Shown one piece after another: positions 1-8,800 of a stretch of 16,204 bases of DNA (positions are counted from its first letter, which is position 1; every line of letters begins with the position of its first letter). The notes under the pieces were generated by a model. It saw only the letters and a list, made by a program, of their open reading frames with translations, searched no databases and was not told the origin of the DNA. Both the position numbers and the translations under genes were made by a program. The stretch lies in the NCBI GenBank assembly GCA_022712335.1, contig JALAGR010000062.1:1-16204 (forward strand), written 5' to 3'. Origin of the DNA: Pediococcus sp. GTDB lineage: Bacteria > Bacillota > Bacilli > Lactobacillales > Lactobacillaceae.

Positions 1-556
1 CTTCAGGACGCGTATATTGCGGAAATTCAAGCAATCCAGTCGAAAATGAATCATCAACGGCGGAATCTTTGTTACCTAAAATATCTGGTAATAGTCTCAC
101 TGTTGCATCAATCATCGTCAAAGCAGCCAATTCGCCCCCAGTGATAACAAAGTCACCTAGTGATACTTCGTCATCCACAAGCGTTTTAATACGTTCATCA
201 TAGCCTTCGTAGTGGCCACAAATAAACGTTAAATGTTCTTCTTGGGCAAAATCTTCCGCCATTGCTTGGTCAAATTGCTTACCGCCCGGATCAACTAAAA
301 TAACGCGTCCTGCTGATTGGTTATTTTGACTCTTAACATGCTCTATGGCATCAAAGATTGGTTGTGGAGTCAATAACATTCCTGCTCCCCCACCATATGG
401 ATAGTCGTCGACATTGCCGTGCTTGTTAGTTGAATATTGACGAAAATCAGTAACGTCAACATCAAGTTTACCAGCTTCGATTGCTTTACCTACAATCGAT
501 TCATGCAAAGGAACATCAACCATTTTAGGGAATAGTGTTAAAACATCAATCTTCAT
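1..556 (-). CDS. trmD: tRNA (guanine-N1)-methyltransferase TrmD, partial (C-terminus outside window)
   Basis: TrmD transfers a methyl group from S-adenosylmethionine to N1 of guanosine 37, next to the anticodon, in tRNAs reading codons such as CUN, CCN and CGG; this prevents +1 frameshifting. The frame reads leftward from ATG at 556 and is open for about 185 codons to the window edge, so roughly the last quarter of a protein of about 240-250 residues is missing. Visible signatures of the trefoil-knot SpoU-TrmD fold are LVDPGGKQF near residues 84-92, [11 protein letters not shown] near 110-120 and [11 protein letters not shown] near 127-137, which form the methyl-donor pocket. The start overlaps the rimM stop by one base (TAATG), indicating translational coupling. 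It is the last visible member of the rpsP-rimM-trmD transcript; rplS would be expected beyond the edge, but I cannot see it. Confidence 0.96.
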   Translation of the reverse strand, partial: MKIDVLTLFPKMVDVPLHESIVGKAIEAGKLDVDVTDFRQYSTNKHGNVDDYPYGGGAGMLLTPQPIFDAIEHVKSQNNQSAGRVILVDPGGKQFDQAMAEDFAQEEHLTFICGHYEGYDERIKTLVDDEVSLGDFVITGGELAALTMIDATVRLLPDILGNKDSAVDDSFSTGLLEFPQYTRPE

Positions 557-1071
557 TAATCTAACCCCTCTGGTACGCTAACCTCAACTACACCTTGATT
601 CAAATCAACGTTTAAAATAACGTCCTTCAAATAAGGAAGTAATAAATCATTTTGACTTGGGCGTTTTACGACCCAAACATCATTGGGACCGTATGATAGA
701 ACTTCTTTGATGGTTCCAATCTTTTGGTCGTCTTCAATAACATCCAAACCAATAATTTGATGGAGATAAAATTCTCCCTCATCTAAATCTTGAAGTTGCT
801 CTTCTTCAACCTTTAAAACCATGCCCTTAAATTTCTCGACATCGTTAATTGAATTCATACCTTCAAGGGTGATGATAAATGAACCTTTATATTCTTTAGC
901 TGATTTAACCGTTACGGTTTGAATTGGAGCTGCATCTTTTTCAGTTTTGAAAATTTGAAGCTCAGCACCTGATTTAAATCGTTCTTCTGGAAAATCAGTA
1001 TACGATACTACTTTTAATTCACCGCGCAAACCACGGGTATTTACTATTTTTGCTACGTTAAAAAATTTCAT
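556..1071 (-). CDS. rimM: 16S rRNA processing / 30S maturation factor RimM
   Basis: RimM helps mature the 3' (head) domain of the 30S subunit and binds ribosomal protein S19. At 171 residues it has the usual family length. The N-terminal RimM barrel begins with the [14 protein letters not shown] motif (residues 8-21). The C-terminal PRC-barrel half contains the [15 protein letters not shown] segment (around 100-114) and the NDVWVVKRP strand. The ATG at 1071 is preceded by a strong Shine-Dalgarno sequence, GGAGGA at 1078-1083. The stop codon shares one base with the trmD start. The gene lies 98 bases downstream of rpsP, and that gap contains a terminator-like hairpin, so rimM and trmD may be expressed less than rpsP. 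That last point is inference. Confidence 0.96.
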   Translation of the reverse strand: MKFFNVAKIVNTRGLRGELKVVSYTDFPEERFKSGAELQIFKTEKDAAPIQTVTVKSAKEYKGSFIITLEGMNSINDVEKFKGMVLKVEEEQLQDLDEGEFYLHQIIGLDVIEDDQKIGTIKEVLSYGPNDVWVVKRPSQNDLLLPYLKDVILNVDLNQGVVEVSVPEGLD

Positions 1072-1088
1072 CTTTTATCCTCCGATAC

Positions 1089-1133
1089 AAAAAGAAGGCC
1101 GTAATAAAACTAATGTTTTATCTACGCCCTTCA
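1089..1133 (-). terminator. Terminator-like hairpin (attenuator) between rpsP and rimM
   Basis: On the minus strand the arms GAAGG.CGTA.ATAAAAC and GTTTTAT.TACG.CCTTC pair around a four-base loop (TAAT at 1111-1114). There is one mismatch and one bulge, and a run of five T follows at 1089-1093. It has the form of a Rho-independent terminator. Because rimM and trmD follow with no clear promoter in the remaining gap, partial termination is more likely than full termination. Confidence 0.75.
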
Positions 1134-1169
1134 TTTAGGTATGACCTATTTTGTATACTTATCTTCGTG

Positions 1170-1418
1170 CTACTTCTTCATAATTCCTGCTTTAGAGAAA
1201 ATATTCTTAACTGTATCAGCAGCTTGTGCACCATTGTTTAACCAGTTTAAGATTTCTTCTTCTTCAAGTTTAACTGAAGCTGGTTCTGTTAATGGATTGT
1301 ATGTTCCTACTTGGGCGATAAAACGACCATCACGTGGTGAACGTGAGTCAGCGACTACGACACGGTAGAAAGGACGTTTCTTTGAACCCATACGTTTCAA
1401 ACGGATCTTTACAGACAT
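1170..1418 (-). CDS. rpsP: 30S ribosomal protein S16
   Basis: Small basic protein of the 30S body, needed for stable 16S rRNA folding during assembly. The 82-residue product opens with the diagnostic S16 N-terminus ([20 protein letters not shown], then [12 protein letters not shown] and GTYNP), and the C-terminal half contains the WLNNGAQ segment that precedes the final helix. The length is near the low end of the bacterial range, which reflects a short C-terminal tail rather than truncation. The ATG at 1418 is six bases from a GGAGGTG Shine-Dalgarno sequence at 1424-1430. A sigma-A promoter lies immediately upstream (1452-1480) and a hairpin with a T run lies downstream. The gene heads the rpsP-rimM-trmD cluster and can be transcribed independently of ffh. 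Confidence 0.98.
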   Translation of the reverse strand: MSVKIRLKRMGSKKRPFYRVVVADSRSPRDGRFIAQVGTYNPLTEPASVKLEEEEILNWLNNGAQAADTVKNIFSKAGIMKK

Positions 1419-1451
1419 AATGACACCTCCAACTATTTATTCACGAGTAAT

Positions 1452-1480
1452 AATATACCAATAAATCGAATAGATGTAAA
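1452..1480 (-). promoter_or_regulatory. Sigma-A promoter of rpsP
   Basis: Minus-strand -35 TTTACA (1475-1480) and -10 TATATT (1452-1457) are separated by exactly 17 bases. The predicted start of transcription near 1445 gives a 5' leader of about 27 bases that carries the GGAGGTG site. The DNA just upstream (1482-1520) is rich in A and T tracts, which would suit an UP element for a strong ribosomal-protein promoter. The box assignment is read directly; strength is inferred. Confidence 0.8.
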
Positions 1481-1536
1481 GTGTTTTTCCTTAACAGATC
1501 GAAAAAAATTATAATTTGACCTTAAACTGCCCTTTT

Positions 1537-2721
1537 TTAATCTGCTAAATAGTCCAAAGTAGCTATCGCTGCTGATTTAGCTGCTACGATCAGGCAATCC
1601 TCATTCATCATAAAATCAGGGCTATGATGTGGATGATTCTTCCCGTCTTCTGGCTGACAACCCACGTAATAAAAGCAACTTGGTGTATCTTGAGCAAAAT
1701 AAGCGAAATCTTCCGATGGGTCTTGCATGCCACAGTCAAAGACATCTTTGACCTCTAAAAGATTGGCAGTTTTAATTGCATGCACTACTTGTTGAGTTAA
1801 ATGTGCATCATTCACTAAAACGGGATAATTATCATCGTAATCGATATCCATCTTAACTCCGAACATTTTTTCAAGTCCCGCGCTGATTTGGAGAATTTGA
1901 TTGCGAATCGTCTTTCGTGTTGTTTCCTTCATTACTCGGACATCGCCCTTCAAGACCACGTCTTCTTTAATAGCATTATACGAACCTGTACCATCAAAAG
2001 AACCGATAGTGACACTTGCGGTATCAAATGGATCAATTCGTCTGGAAACAACCGTTTGGAGCGCTGTTACAAAATATGCACCTGCTACAATTGCGTCGTT
2101 AGACAAGTGTGGCATTGAAGCATGTCCTCCATGCCCTTTAATTTTGATGGTAAAGTTTGCCCGTCCCGTCTGGGTTTCATCCTGATGGTAACCGATCGAA
2201 CCAGTTGGCATCGAAGACATTACATGAATTCCGATTACATTATCAACCCCATCTAAAACACCTGCTTCTAGCATCCCTTTCGCTCCACCCGGCGATACCT
2301 CTTCAGCTGGCTGGTGAATAATCCGAATGCTACCGGTCAATTCATCTTTTAGCTCGTTGAGCGCTCGTGCCAGAATCATCATATATGCCGTGTGACCATC
2401 ATGTCCACAAGCATGCATCACGCCATCGTTTTTAGATTTAAATGGTAAATCATTATCTTCTTGTACAGCCAATGCATCAAAATCCGCTCGGAGCGCCAGT
2501 TTCTTACCTGGTTTACCACCATTGATATCGACGACGAAGCCATATCCTTCGCCATAATCGATAGTGTCGCATCCAATTTTTTGATAGAAATCTTTTATAT
2601 ATTTAGAAGTCGCCTTTTCCTTGAAAGAAACTTCTGGATGTTCGTGTAAATATCGTCTAATCTCAATCATTTCTGACTGAGCATCATCTAATTTCTGCAA
2701 CAACTTTGTTTGAATATCCAT
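1537..2721 (-). CDS. M20-family metallo-amidohydrolase (aminoacylase / hippurate hydrolase-like)
   Basis: Predicted cytoplasmic zinc- or manganese-dependent hydrolase that removes an acyl group from an N-acyl amino acid or related amide. It belongs to the M20D branch, whose members include aminoacylases, hippurate hydrolase, IAA-amino-acid hydrolases and N-acetyl-diaminopimelate deacetylase. The 394-residue length is typical and the likely metal and catalytic residues are all present: C105 and H107 in HACGHDGH, E140-E141 in HQPAEE, H166 in GIHV and H366 in the HHSPDF motif. RADFDALAVQE (78-88) and the lid-domain GHGGHASMP (197-205) are also typical. There is no signal peptide. The ATG at 2721 has only a modest ribosome site (GGGTG). 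The gene stands alone between the ffh terminator and the rpsP promoter, so it looks separately transcribed. The substrate cannot be told from sequence; without dapD or other dap genes nearby, a diaminopimelate role is not supported. Confidence 0.9.
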   Translation of the reverse strand: MDIQTKLLQKLDDAQSEMIEIRRYLHEHPEVSFKEKATSKYIKDFYQKIGCDTIDYGEGYGFVVDINGGKPGKKLALRADFDALAVQEDNDLPFKSKNDGVMHACGHDGHTAYMMILARALNELKDELTGSIRIIHQPAEEVSPGGAKGMLEAGVLDGVDNVIGIHVMSSMPTGSIGYHQDETQTGRANFTIKIKGHGGHASMPHLSNDAIVAGAYFVTALQTVVSRRIDPFDTASVTIGSFDGTGSYNAIKEDVVLKGDVRVMKETTRKTIRNQILQISAGLEKMFGVKMDIDYDDNYPVLVNDAHLTQQVVHAIKTANLLEVKDVFDCGMQDPSEDFAYFAQDTPSCFYYVGCQPEDGKNHPHHSPDFMMNEDCLIVAAKSAAIATLDYLAD

Positions 2722-2761
2722 CGTAGCACCCGTCTTTCATCCAATTTAATAAACGTTTTAA

Positions 2762-2773
2762 GGTAAGTTTACC
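2762..2773. repeat. Short inverted repeat upstream of the amidohydrolase gene
   Basis: GGTAA and TTACC arms flank a two-base centre, 41-52 bases upstream of the amidohydrolase ATG. The spacer (2722-2792) has no convincing promoter: the best pairing (TGGTAA, 17 bases, TATTAA on the minus strand) would overlap this repeat. It could be a small operator for that gene or chance; the arms are only five bases long. Confidence 0.3.
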
Positions 2774-2792
2774 ATCATTTCATGGCGAGCAT

Positions 2793-2829
2793 AAAAAAGA
2801 AGCCTCGGCTTTTTCACCCAAGACTCCTT
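2793..2829 (-). terminator. Rho-independent terminator after ffh
   Basis: On the minus strand AAGGAGTCTTGG pairs with CCGAGGCTTCTT, 12 pairs including three G-U, around a loop of nine bases (GTGAAAAAG). The T-rich end (2793-2798) completes it. It starts only a few bases after the ffh stop codon and is the strongest end point for the long yloU-to-ffh transcript. Confidence 0.88.
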
Positions 2830-2834
2830 AATTT

Positions 2835-4265
2835 TTAGCGCTTCTTATTTTTCTTCATGCGCTTCTTTTTGTTTTTCTTGTTCTTTTTGATCATCGAATT
2901 CATTGCCATCTTCGACAACTTACCCTTGATTCCGTTTCCTAACATACCTTCCATGCCGTTGAAGTTACCTTTTGACATTTGATTCATCATCTTTTTCATT
3001 TGATTAAATTGCTTAATCATTCGGTTAACTTCTACTACCGGACGTCCTGAACCAGCAGCGATTCGACGACGACGACTTGGGTTTAATAAATCTGGATCTT
3101 CACGTTCAGCCTTCGTCATTGAATAAACAATCGCTTTTGTATGTTCAATATCCTTAGGATCAACATTCACGTTTTGCATAGCGGGATTATTTGCCATCCC
3201 CGGAATCATCTTCATGATGTCTTCGATTGGTCCCATATTTTGCACTTGATTCATTTGATCTAAGAAATCGTTAAAATCAAACGTGTTTTCGCGAATTTTT
3301 TGGGTCATTTCAGCTGCTTGCTTTTGGTCGAAATCTTTTTGGGTCTTTTCGATCAGAGTTAGCATATCACCCATTCCCAAAATTCGGGAAGCCATTCGAT
3401 CGGGATGGAAGACATCCAAGTCTTCCATCTTTTCACCTTGACCAACAAACTTAATTGGTTTTCCGGTGACTGAACGAATTGATAACGCAGCACCACCACG
3501 AGTGTCACCATCTAGCTTAGTTAAGATTACACCAGTGATATCGAGTTTTTCATTAAATCCTTCAGCCGTGTTAACTGCATTTTGACCAGTCATTGCATCA
3601 ACAACCAAAAGGATTTCATCTGGATTAGCTAAAGTTTTAATGTCAGCTAATTCTTGCATTAGTTTTTCATCGATTTGAAGACGACCAGCCGTATCAATGA
3701 AAACATAGTCGTTTTTATTTTCAGCAGCTTGTTCCAAACCATGACGGACAATATCAACTGGGTTGACGTCTGTACCTTCTTGATAAACTGGAACATCGAT
3801 TTGTTGACCAACTTGGACCAACTGATCGATCGCAGCTGGACGATAAACATCGGCTGCAATCAAAAGTGGACGAGCTTTTTGTTCATTCTTAAGTTTTAAT
3901 GCTAATTTACCAGTTGTGGTTGTTTTACCAGCCCCTTGTAAACCAGACATCATGATGATGGTTGGAATCTTAGGTGACTTGTTTAATGGTGCATCTTCCG
4001 TCCCCATCATCTTAACTAATTCATCATTAACCAACTTAACAATTTGTTGAGCTGGGTTTAAACCGTCTAAAATATCTGAACCAATTGCTTGGTCACGGAC
4101 TGTTTTGACAAATTGTTTAACAACTTTAAAGTTAACATCGGCTTCTAGTAATGCCAAGCGAATTTCGCGCATGGTATCTCGTAAATCTGCCTCAGTAACC
4201 TTACCTTTTTTTCTTAAATTAGTGAAAGTTTTTTGTAATCGTTCAGTTAGACCCTCAAAAGCCAT
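2835..4265 (-). CDS. ffh: Signal recognition particle protein Ffh (SRP54)
   Basis: GTPase subunit of the signal recognition particle: it binds 4.5S/6S RNA and hydrophobic signal sequences emerging from the ribosome, then docks with FtsY at the membrane. Domains in order are the N helical bundle (about 1-90), the G domain with GLQGAGKTT (around 107-115), DTAGR and TKLDGDTRGG, and a methionine-rich M domain from about residue 300. The M domain includes the RNA-binding SRRRRIAAGSGRP segment near 395-407 and the methionine cluster NQMKKMMNQM. The protein ends in an unusually lysine-rich tail of about 20 residues. ATG at 4265 follows GGAGGGG within the 17-base gap after ylxM. It is the last gene before a strong terminator and clusters with its receptor gene ftsY, as in other Firmicutes. 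Confidence 0.98.
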   Translation of the reverse strand: MAFEGLTERLQKTFTNLRKKGKVTEADLRDTMREIRLALLEADVNFKVVKQFVKTVRDQAIGSDILDGLNPAQQIVKLVNDELVKMMGTEDAPLNKSPKIPTIIMMSGLQGAGKTTTTGKLALKLKNEQKARPLLIAADVYRPAAIDQLVQVGQQIDVPVYQEGTDVNPVDIVRHGLEQAAENKNDYVFIDTAGRLQIDEKLMQELADIKTLANPDEILLVVDAMTGQNAVNTAEGFNEKLDITGVILTKLDGDTRGGAALSIRSVTGKPIKFVGQGEKMEDLDVFHPDRMASRILGMGDMLTLIEKTQKDFDQKQAAEMTQKIRENTFDFNDFLDQMNQVQNMGPIEDIMKMIPGMANNPAMQNVNVDPKDIEHTKAIVYSMTKAEREDPDLLNPSRRRRIAAGSGRPVVEVNRMIKQFNQMKKMMNQMSKGNFNGMEGMLGNGIKGKLSKMAMNSMIKKNKKNKKKRMKKNKKR

Positions 4266-4282
4266 TTAAAGCCCCTCCGTCT

Positions 4283-4624
4283 TTATTCTTCTTCACTTTT
4301 TTCGAGATCATCTAAAAAGTGTTTTAATTCAGTATCATTCGGATATTTTCGATTGATATAAGCTCGAATCTGATCAAACTTCGCATTCCGCACCTCAAAG
4401 CTACTCAATAGGTGCAATTGCTTCTCATATTTCTCTAAAATATTTACCGTCCGTTTAATATTATCATATACGGCTTGCCGACTGACCTGAAATTCTTCGG
4501 AGATTTCCCCTAATGAATAATCGTCCGCATAATACAGTGTTATATACTCCTTTTGTTTAGGAGTCAATAACTGTTCGTAAAACTCTAACAAGCTATTAAT
4601 GCGATTATTTTTTTCAATTTCCAT
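4283..4624 (-). CDS. ylxM: YlxM-family SRP-associated helix-turn-helix protein
   Basis: Small 113-residue acidic protein of the YlxM/p13 family (UPF0122). It has a sigma-70 region-4-like helix-turn-helix: [14 protein letters not shown] followed by [22 protein letters not shown], then a charged C-terminal helix. In streptococci a YlxM protein is reported to associate with the SRP and modulate Ffh and FtsY GTPase activity; a DNA-binding role is suggested only by the fold. It begins 5 bases after the ftsY stop and ends 17 bases before ffh, so the three are almost certainly co-transcribed. The ATG at 4624 has a weak GGAAG site inside the end of ftsY, suggesting translational coupling. The family assignment is firm; the exact function is less so. 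Confidence 0.93.
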   Translation of the reverse strand: MEIEKNNRINSLLEFYEQLLTPKQKEYITLYYADDYSLGEISEEFQVSRQAVYDNIKRTVNILEKYEKQLHLLSSFEVRNAKFDQIRAYINRKYPNDTELKHFLDDLEKSEEE

Positions 4625-4629
4625 CGGCG

Positions 4630-5841
4630 TTAATCTTCCATAAGACCCTTAAAGAGTCCGCTTACGTATTGTTCAGGATTAAATGGACTTAAATCATCCA
4701 CCGTTTCTCCTAAACCAACGTATTTAACTGCCAAATGTAATTGGTTGCGAATTGCTAGCACAATCCCACCTTTAGCTGTTCCATCAAGTTTAGTTAAGAT
4801 AATTCCGGTAACGTTGGTTGTTTCCAAGAATGCTTTAGCTTGGGTTAGAGCATTTTGTCCAGTTGTTGAATCCAAAACTAGCAATGTTTCTTGCGGAGCA
4901 TCTGGAATTTCTCGACTGATAACACGTTTGATTTTATCTAATTCGTTCATCAAATTAACTTTGTTTTGCAGACGTCCAGCTGTATCAACTAGTAGTAAAT
5001 CGTAATTTTCTTCTTTGGCTTTTTTAACGGCTTCAAATGCTACTGAAGCAGGGTCAGATTGTTCTTTTCCTGCAACCACATCCACACCATCGCGCTTGCC
5101 CCATTCTTGCAATTGTTGGATAGCACCCGCACGGAACGTATCACAAGCTGCAAGTAAAACTTTACGTCCACGCCCTTTAAAACGAGCTGCCATTTTTCCG
5201 ATACTAGTAGTCTTACCAACCCCATTGACACCCACAAAAAGGAACACAGTGGGTCCTTCTTTACTAAATACCAAATGGTTATCTTCGGCACTACCGTTTC
5301 TAGTATACAAAGCAACTAAACGGCGCACGATTAATTGTGAAATTTGTTCTGGATCAGAAACGTGTTCAAATTCAATTTCTTCTCGAACTTCTTCACTGAT
5401 TTCAAGTGCTGTATCAAAGCCAACATCGGCTTCAATTAAAGTTTCTTCCAAATCATCGTAGAAGTCTTCGTCGACTCCTGTAAAATTCGTGAACAACGAT
5501 GATAATTTTTGTCCAAATGATTTCCTAGAACGTTCCAAACCACGGTCGTAACGTTCCGCATCATCGAGTTCATTATTTTGAACGGAACTAACTGGCGTTT
5601 CAGCCACACTCGCTGTTGAAGCTGGTTCTTCAACTGCTTGTGCTTCCACTTGTTCTACAACTTCTGATTCTACATGCTCGCTAACCACTTCAGATTCAAC
5701 GGTACTTTGACTTTCCGATTGAACCTCACTTTGAGGTTCTTTGACAGTCGTTGTACTTGTTATTTCAGATTGAATCTCTGAGACTGGTTCTGGTTCAACT
5801 TTTTGTTCTTTTTTCTTTTTTCTTCCAAAAAACCATGCCAT
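4630..5841 (-). CDS. ftsY: Signal recognition particle receptor FtsY
   Basis: Membrane-associated SRP receptor GTPase that pairs with Ffh to deliver ribosomes to the Sec translocon. The 403-residue protein starts with a short basic segment ([14 protein letters not shown]) likely to touch the lipid surface. An acidic Ser/Val/Glu/Gln-rich linker covers about residues 15-95. The NG domain follows, with the P loop GVNGVGKTT near 203-211, DTFRAGA, DTAGR near 284 and [10 protein letters not shown] near 349-358. The linker is low in complexity (repeated VESEVV-type units) and is expected to be disordered. ATG at 5841 lies three bases from the smc stop; an AGGTG site and an upstream AAGGAG sit inside the end of smc. 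No key GTPase residue is missing. Confidence 0.97.
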   Translation of the reverse strand: MAWFFGRKKKKEQKVEPEPVSEIQSEITSTTTVKEPQSEVQSESQSTVESEVVSEHVESEVVEQVEAQAVEEPASTASVAETPVSSVQNNELDDAERYDRGLERSRKSFGQKLSSLFTNFTGVDEDFYDDLEETLIEADVGFDTALEISEEVREEIEFEHVSDPEQISQLIVRRLVALYTRNGSAEDNHLVFSKEGPTVFLFVGVNGVGKTTSIGKMAARFKGRGRKVLLAACDTFRAGAIQQLQEWGKRDGVDVVAGKEQSDPASVAFEAVKKAKEENYDLLLVDTAGRLQNKVNLMNELDKIKRVISREIPDAPQETLLVLDSTTGQNALTQAKAFLETTNVTGIILTKLDGTAKGGIVLAIRNQLHLAVKYVGLGETVDDLSPFNPEQYVSGLFKGLMED

Positions 5842-5844
5842 TGA

Positions 5845-8800
5845 TTACACCTGCTCTCCTTGTTCTGCCTCGTCCATTGAGACAGAAACCATTTTTGAAA
5901 CTCCTGATTCCTGCATGGTAACTCCGTATAAAACATCAGCTTCCATCATCGTACCTTTACGATGGGTAATTACAATAAATTGGGTCGTATCTTGGAAAGT
6001 CTTGAGATATTTAGCAAAACGATCGACATTGGCATCATCAAAGGCTGCTTCAACCTCATCCAAGATACAAAACGGAACGGGTTTAACTTGTAAAATAGCA
6101 AATAACAACGTGATTGCTGTAAGTGACTTTTCACCACCCGAAAGCAAACTAAGTCGTTGTAGCTTCTTCCCAGGAGGCTGAGCCTTAATCTCGATTCCAG
6201 TTGTCAAAAGATTTTCCGGATCGGTCAATTCTAACTCAGCTTTACCCCCTCCAAACATTTTAACAAATACTGAACTAAATTCTTCAGCAACTTGATCAAA
6301 TGTTTGTTTAAATCTTTGTCCCGCTTCTTGGTCAATTTCAGCAATTGATTGTTCGAGTTGAGTCTTTGAATCGATCAAATCTTCTTTTTGTTCCCTTAAG
6401 AAGTTATAACGCGTTGATACTCGGTCATATTCTTCGATAGCACCCAAATTGACCGTTCCAAGTTCGTTGAGGCCCTTACGTAGTAATTTCAGTTCACGGT
6501 CCAATTGTTCATCTTCGATATCTGGAATCACTACCGTTTGGACACTTTCAAAAGTTTGTTCATACTCTTGAGTCAACTTGTCAGCAGCCATTTCAATCTT
6601 GCTTTGAACCAATGTAAGCGAACCTTCAACTTCTTTTAGTTGCGTTTCAGCTTGGTTTAATTTTTGTTGGGTGATTTCATAATCTGCAATAATGCGATCT
6701 TGTCGAACTTGATTTTGTTCCAAATCGGTTTGTAATTGCTCTGCTAATTGATTTTGTTGAACTAATTTCTGTTTAATTTCAGCAATATCAATATGACTTA
6801 ACTCACTTTCTGAAATGTTTTCTTCGTCCAATCGTTGAACTTTAGCTTCAATTTCAGCTTGTTGCGCAATTAAATTATTAATCGTTGTTTGAACCGTATT
6901 TACTTGTTGTTGACGTTGGGAAGCTTGTTCCTTCAACTTAGCCAATTCAACTTGAAGCTCTGAAATTCGGCTTTGGCGTTCATCGGCATCATCATTTAGC
7001 AATGCCAGTTCCCCTTGCTTAGCAGTCGTCGCTTCCTTGATTTTTTCAACTTGCTGTTGCAACTGCTCAATTTGGGCAGGCAAGTCAACTTGACCATTTT
7101 CTTCATCTTCAATTTGGGATAATTCAAATTGCGTTGCCTTAGCTCGGCGATTTAATTCAGTTAGACGGTCATCTTCCAAACTCATCTGGTTATTTAATTC
7201 TGAGCACTTCTGTTCAGATTGACGTTGTTTCTCAACGGCCTCGTTCAATTCAGCTTGCACTGCTTGCCCTTGTTCAAGCAATTTTTGAACTTCAGCTTCT
7301 TTAGCAGCCAATTTCGTTTTCATGGAAGTCAATTGAACTTGCAACTTTTTAATTTCTTGATCTTGCTGCAAGACACCACTTTGGTTTTTCTTGGTCGCTC
7401 CACCGGTCATGGTTCCACCAATTCCGACTACATCCCCCGCAAGGGTAATAATCCGGCTCCGGCGGTTAATTTGTTTTGAAATCATTAGAGCATTTTGCAA
7501 CGTATCTGCAATCAAAGTTGTTCCCAATAGATACTGACTAACCACTCGATTTTCATCTTTGACCTTAACTAAGTCAGCTGCAACGCCGATAAATCCAGGT
7601 AGTTGCGACGCTTTACGGAAAATATCCTCGTTGATTGAGCGCCGACTAAGAGCATTTTTCGGTAAGAAAGTCACTCTTCCCAAACGATTTTGTTTTAAAT
7701 ATTCAATGATTGTTTTGGCCGTTTGATCCGTATCGACTACCACGTTTTGAACTTGGTTTCCCAGTGCTGTTTCAATCGCTAAGGTATATTCAGCAGGCAC
7801 ATTGATAACTTCAGAAACCGGACCTAAAATCCCTTTAAATTGACGCTTTTGTTGGAGCACAGCCCGCACACCTTGATAAAATCCTGTATATTCATTTTTT
7901 AAGTTTGAAAGAGCTTCTAGCTTACTTTCAGCTCGATGGGCAACGTTTGAGCCATCGAGCCATTGTTGGCGCTCTTTTTCATATTGAGTTTGAAGTTGAT
8001 CCCGATGCTTAGTCAACTGCGCTATTTCTTGCTGTTGAGTATCATTTGCACCACTAATCGTCTTTAATTGAGCTTGCAAAGCGTCATAATCAGTTTGATG
8101 CTTTTTAATCTGCTCGTTCAACGTATCAATCGCTAACTTAATCTTCAATCTTTGCTGCTGATCACGTTCTTGATCTTGTTGATTGAAATTGTATTGGTTT
8201 TTTAACGAAGTCAATGCTTGAAGTTGATCAACGTAATTTGCACGCAATTCTTCAATTTCATGACGTAAATTTTCCTTTTGTTGTTCAAGATTACCGTCTG
8301 CAAGTGTCTTCAAGGATTGTTTGGTCGTCGTTAATTGTTGTTGCACTTTTTCAAGTTGCGCTTGTGCTGTTTTCAGCGATGCTTGATTTTCATTGAGCTG
8401 TTGTTCCAGCTGATGCTTCTCAGTAGTTAAACGACCCTTTTCTTGGTCTACATATTTCTGCCGTTCAAGACGCAAGTCATGCTCGCCTTCAAGTTGTTGT
8501 TCCAAACGATTCAACTTAACCAAATCAACTTGTAACTGATCTTTTTGTTGACTTTGTTCAGTAATCGTCTTTTTGATTTTTTCACGTTGACCAGCTAAAT
8601 CTTCAGTTTTTAATTGTAATTGAGCTAGTTGATCTTTTTGATCTTGACGTGCAAGTGCTAGTTGTTTTTGTGTTTCAGAATTACTATTAATTGTTCGAAC
8701 CAACTTGGTTTGATCTAAAATATCAAACCGCTGCTTTTGTTGAACGTAATCTTTAGCAACTGCTGCTTGTTCTTCTAAAGGTTGCACTTGCTTTTGAAGT

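Noticed and set aside
1141..1368. Plus-strand open frame opposite rpsP
   Set aside because: It is antisense to a conserved ribosomal protein gene, without promoter or ribosome site.
1505..1530. AAATTATAATTT palindrome with T run as terminator of the amidohydrolase gene
   Set aside because: The stem is entirely A-T pairs with no loop, too weak for a Rho-independent terminator; more likely AT-rich DNA upstream of the rpsP promoter.
5015..5461. Plus-strand open frame of 148 codons inside ftsY
   Set aside because: It lies opposite conserved NG-domain codons of ftsY, has no ribosome site and shows no recognisable domain; it is a shadow of the real gene.
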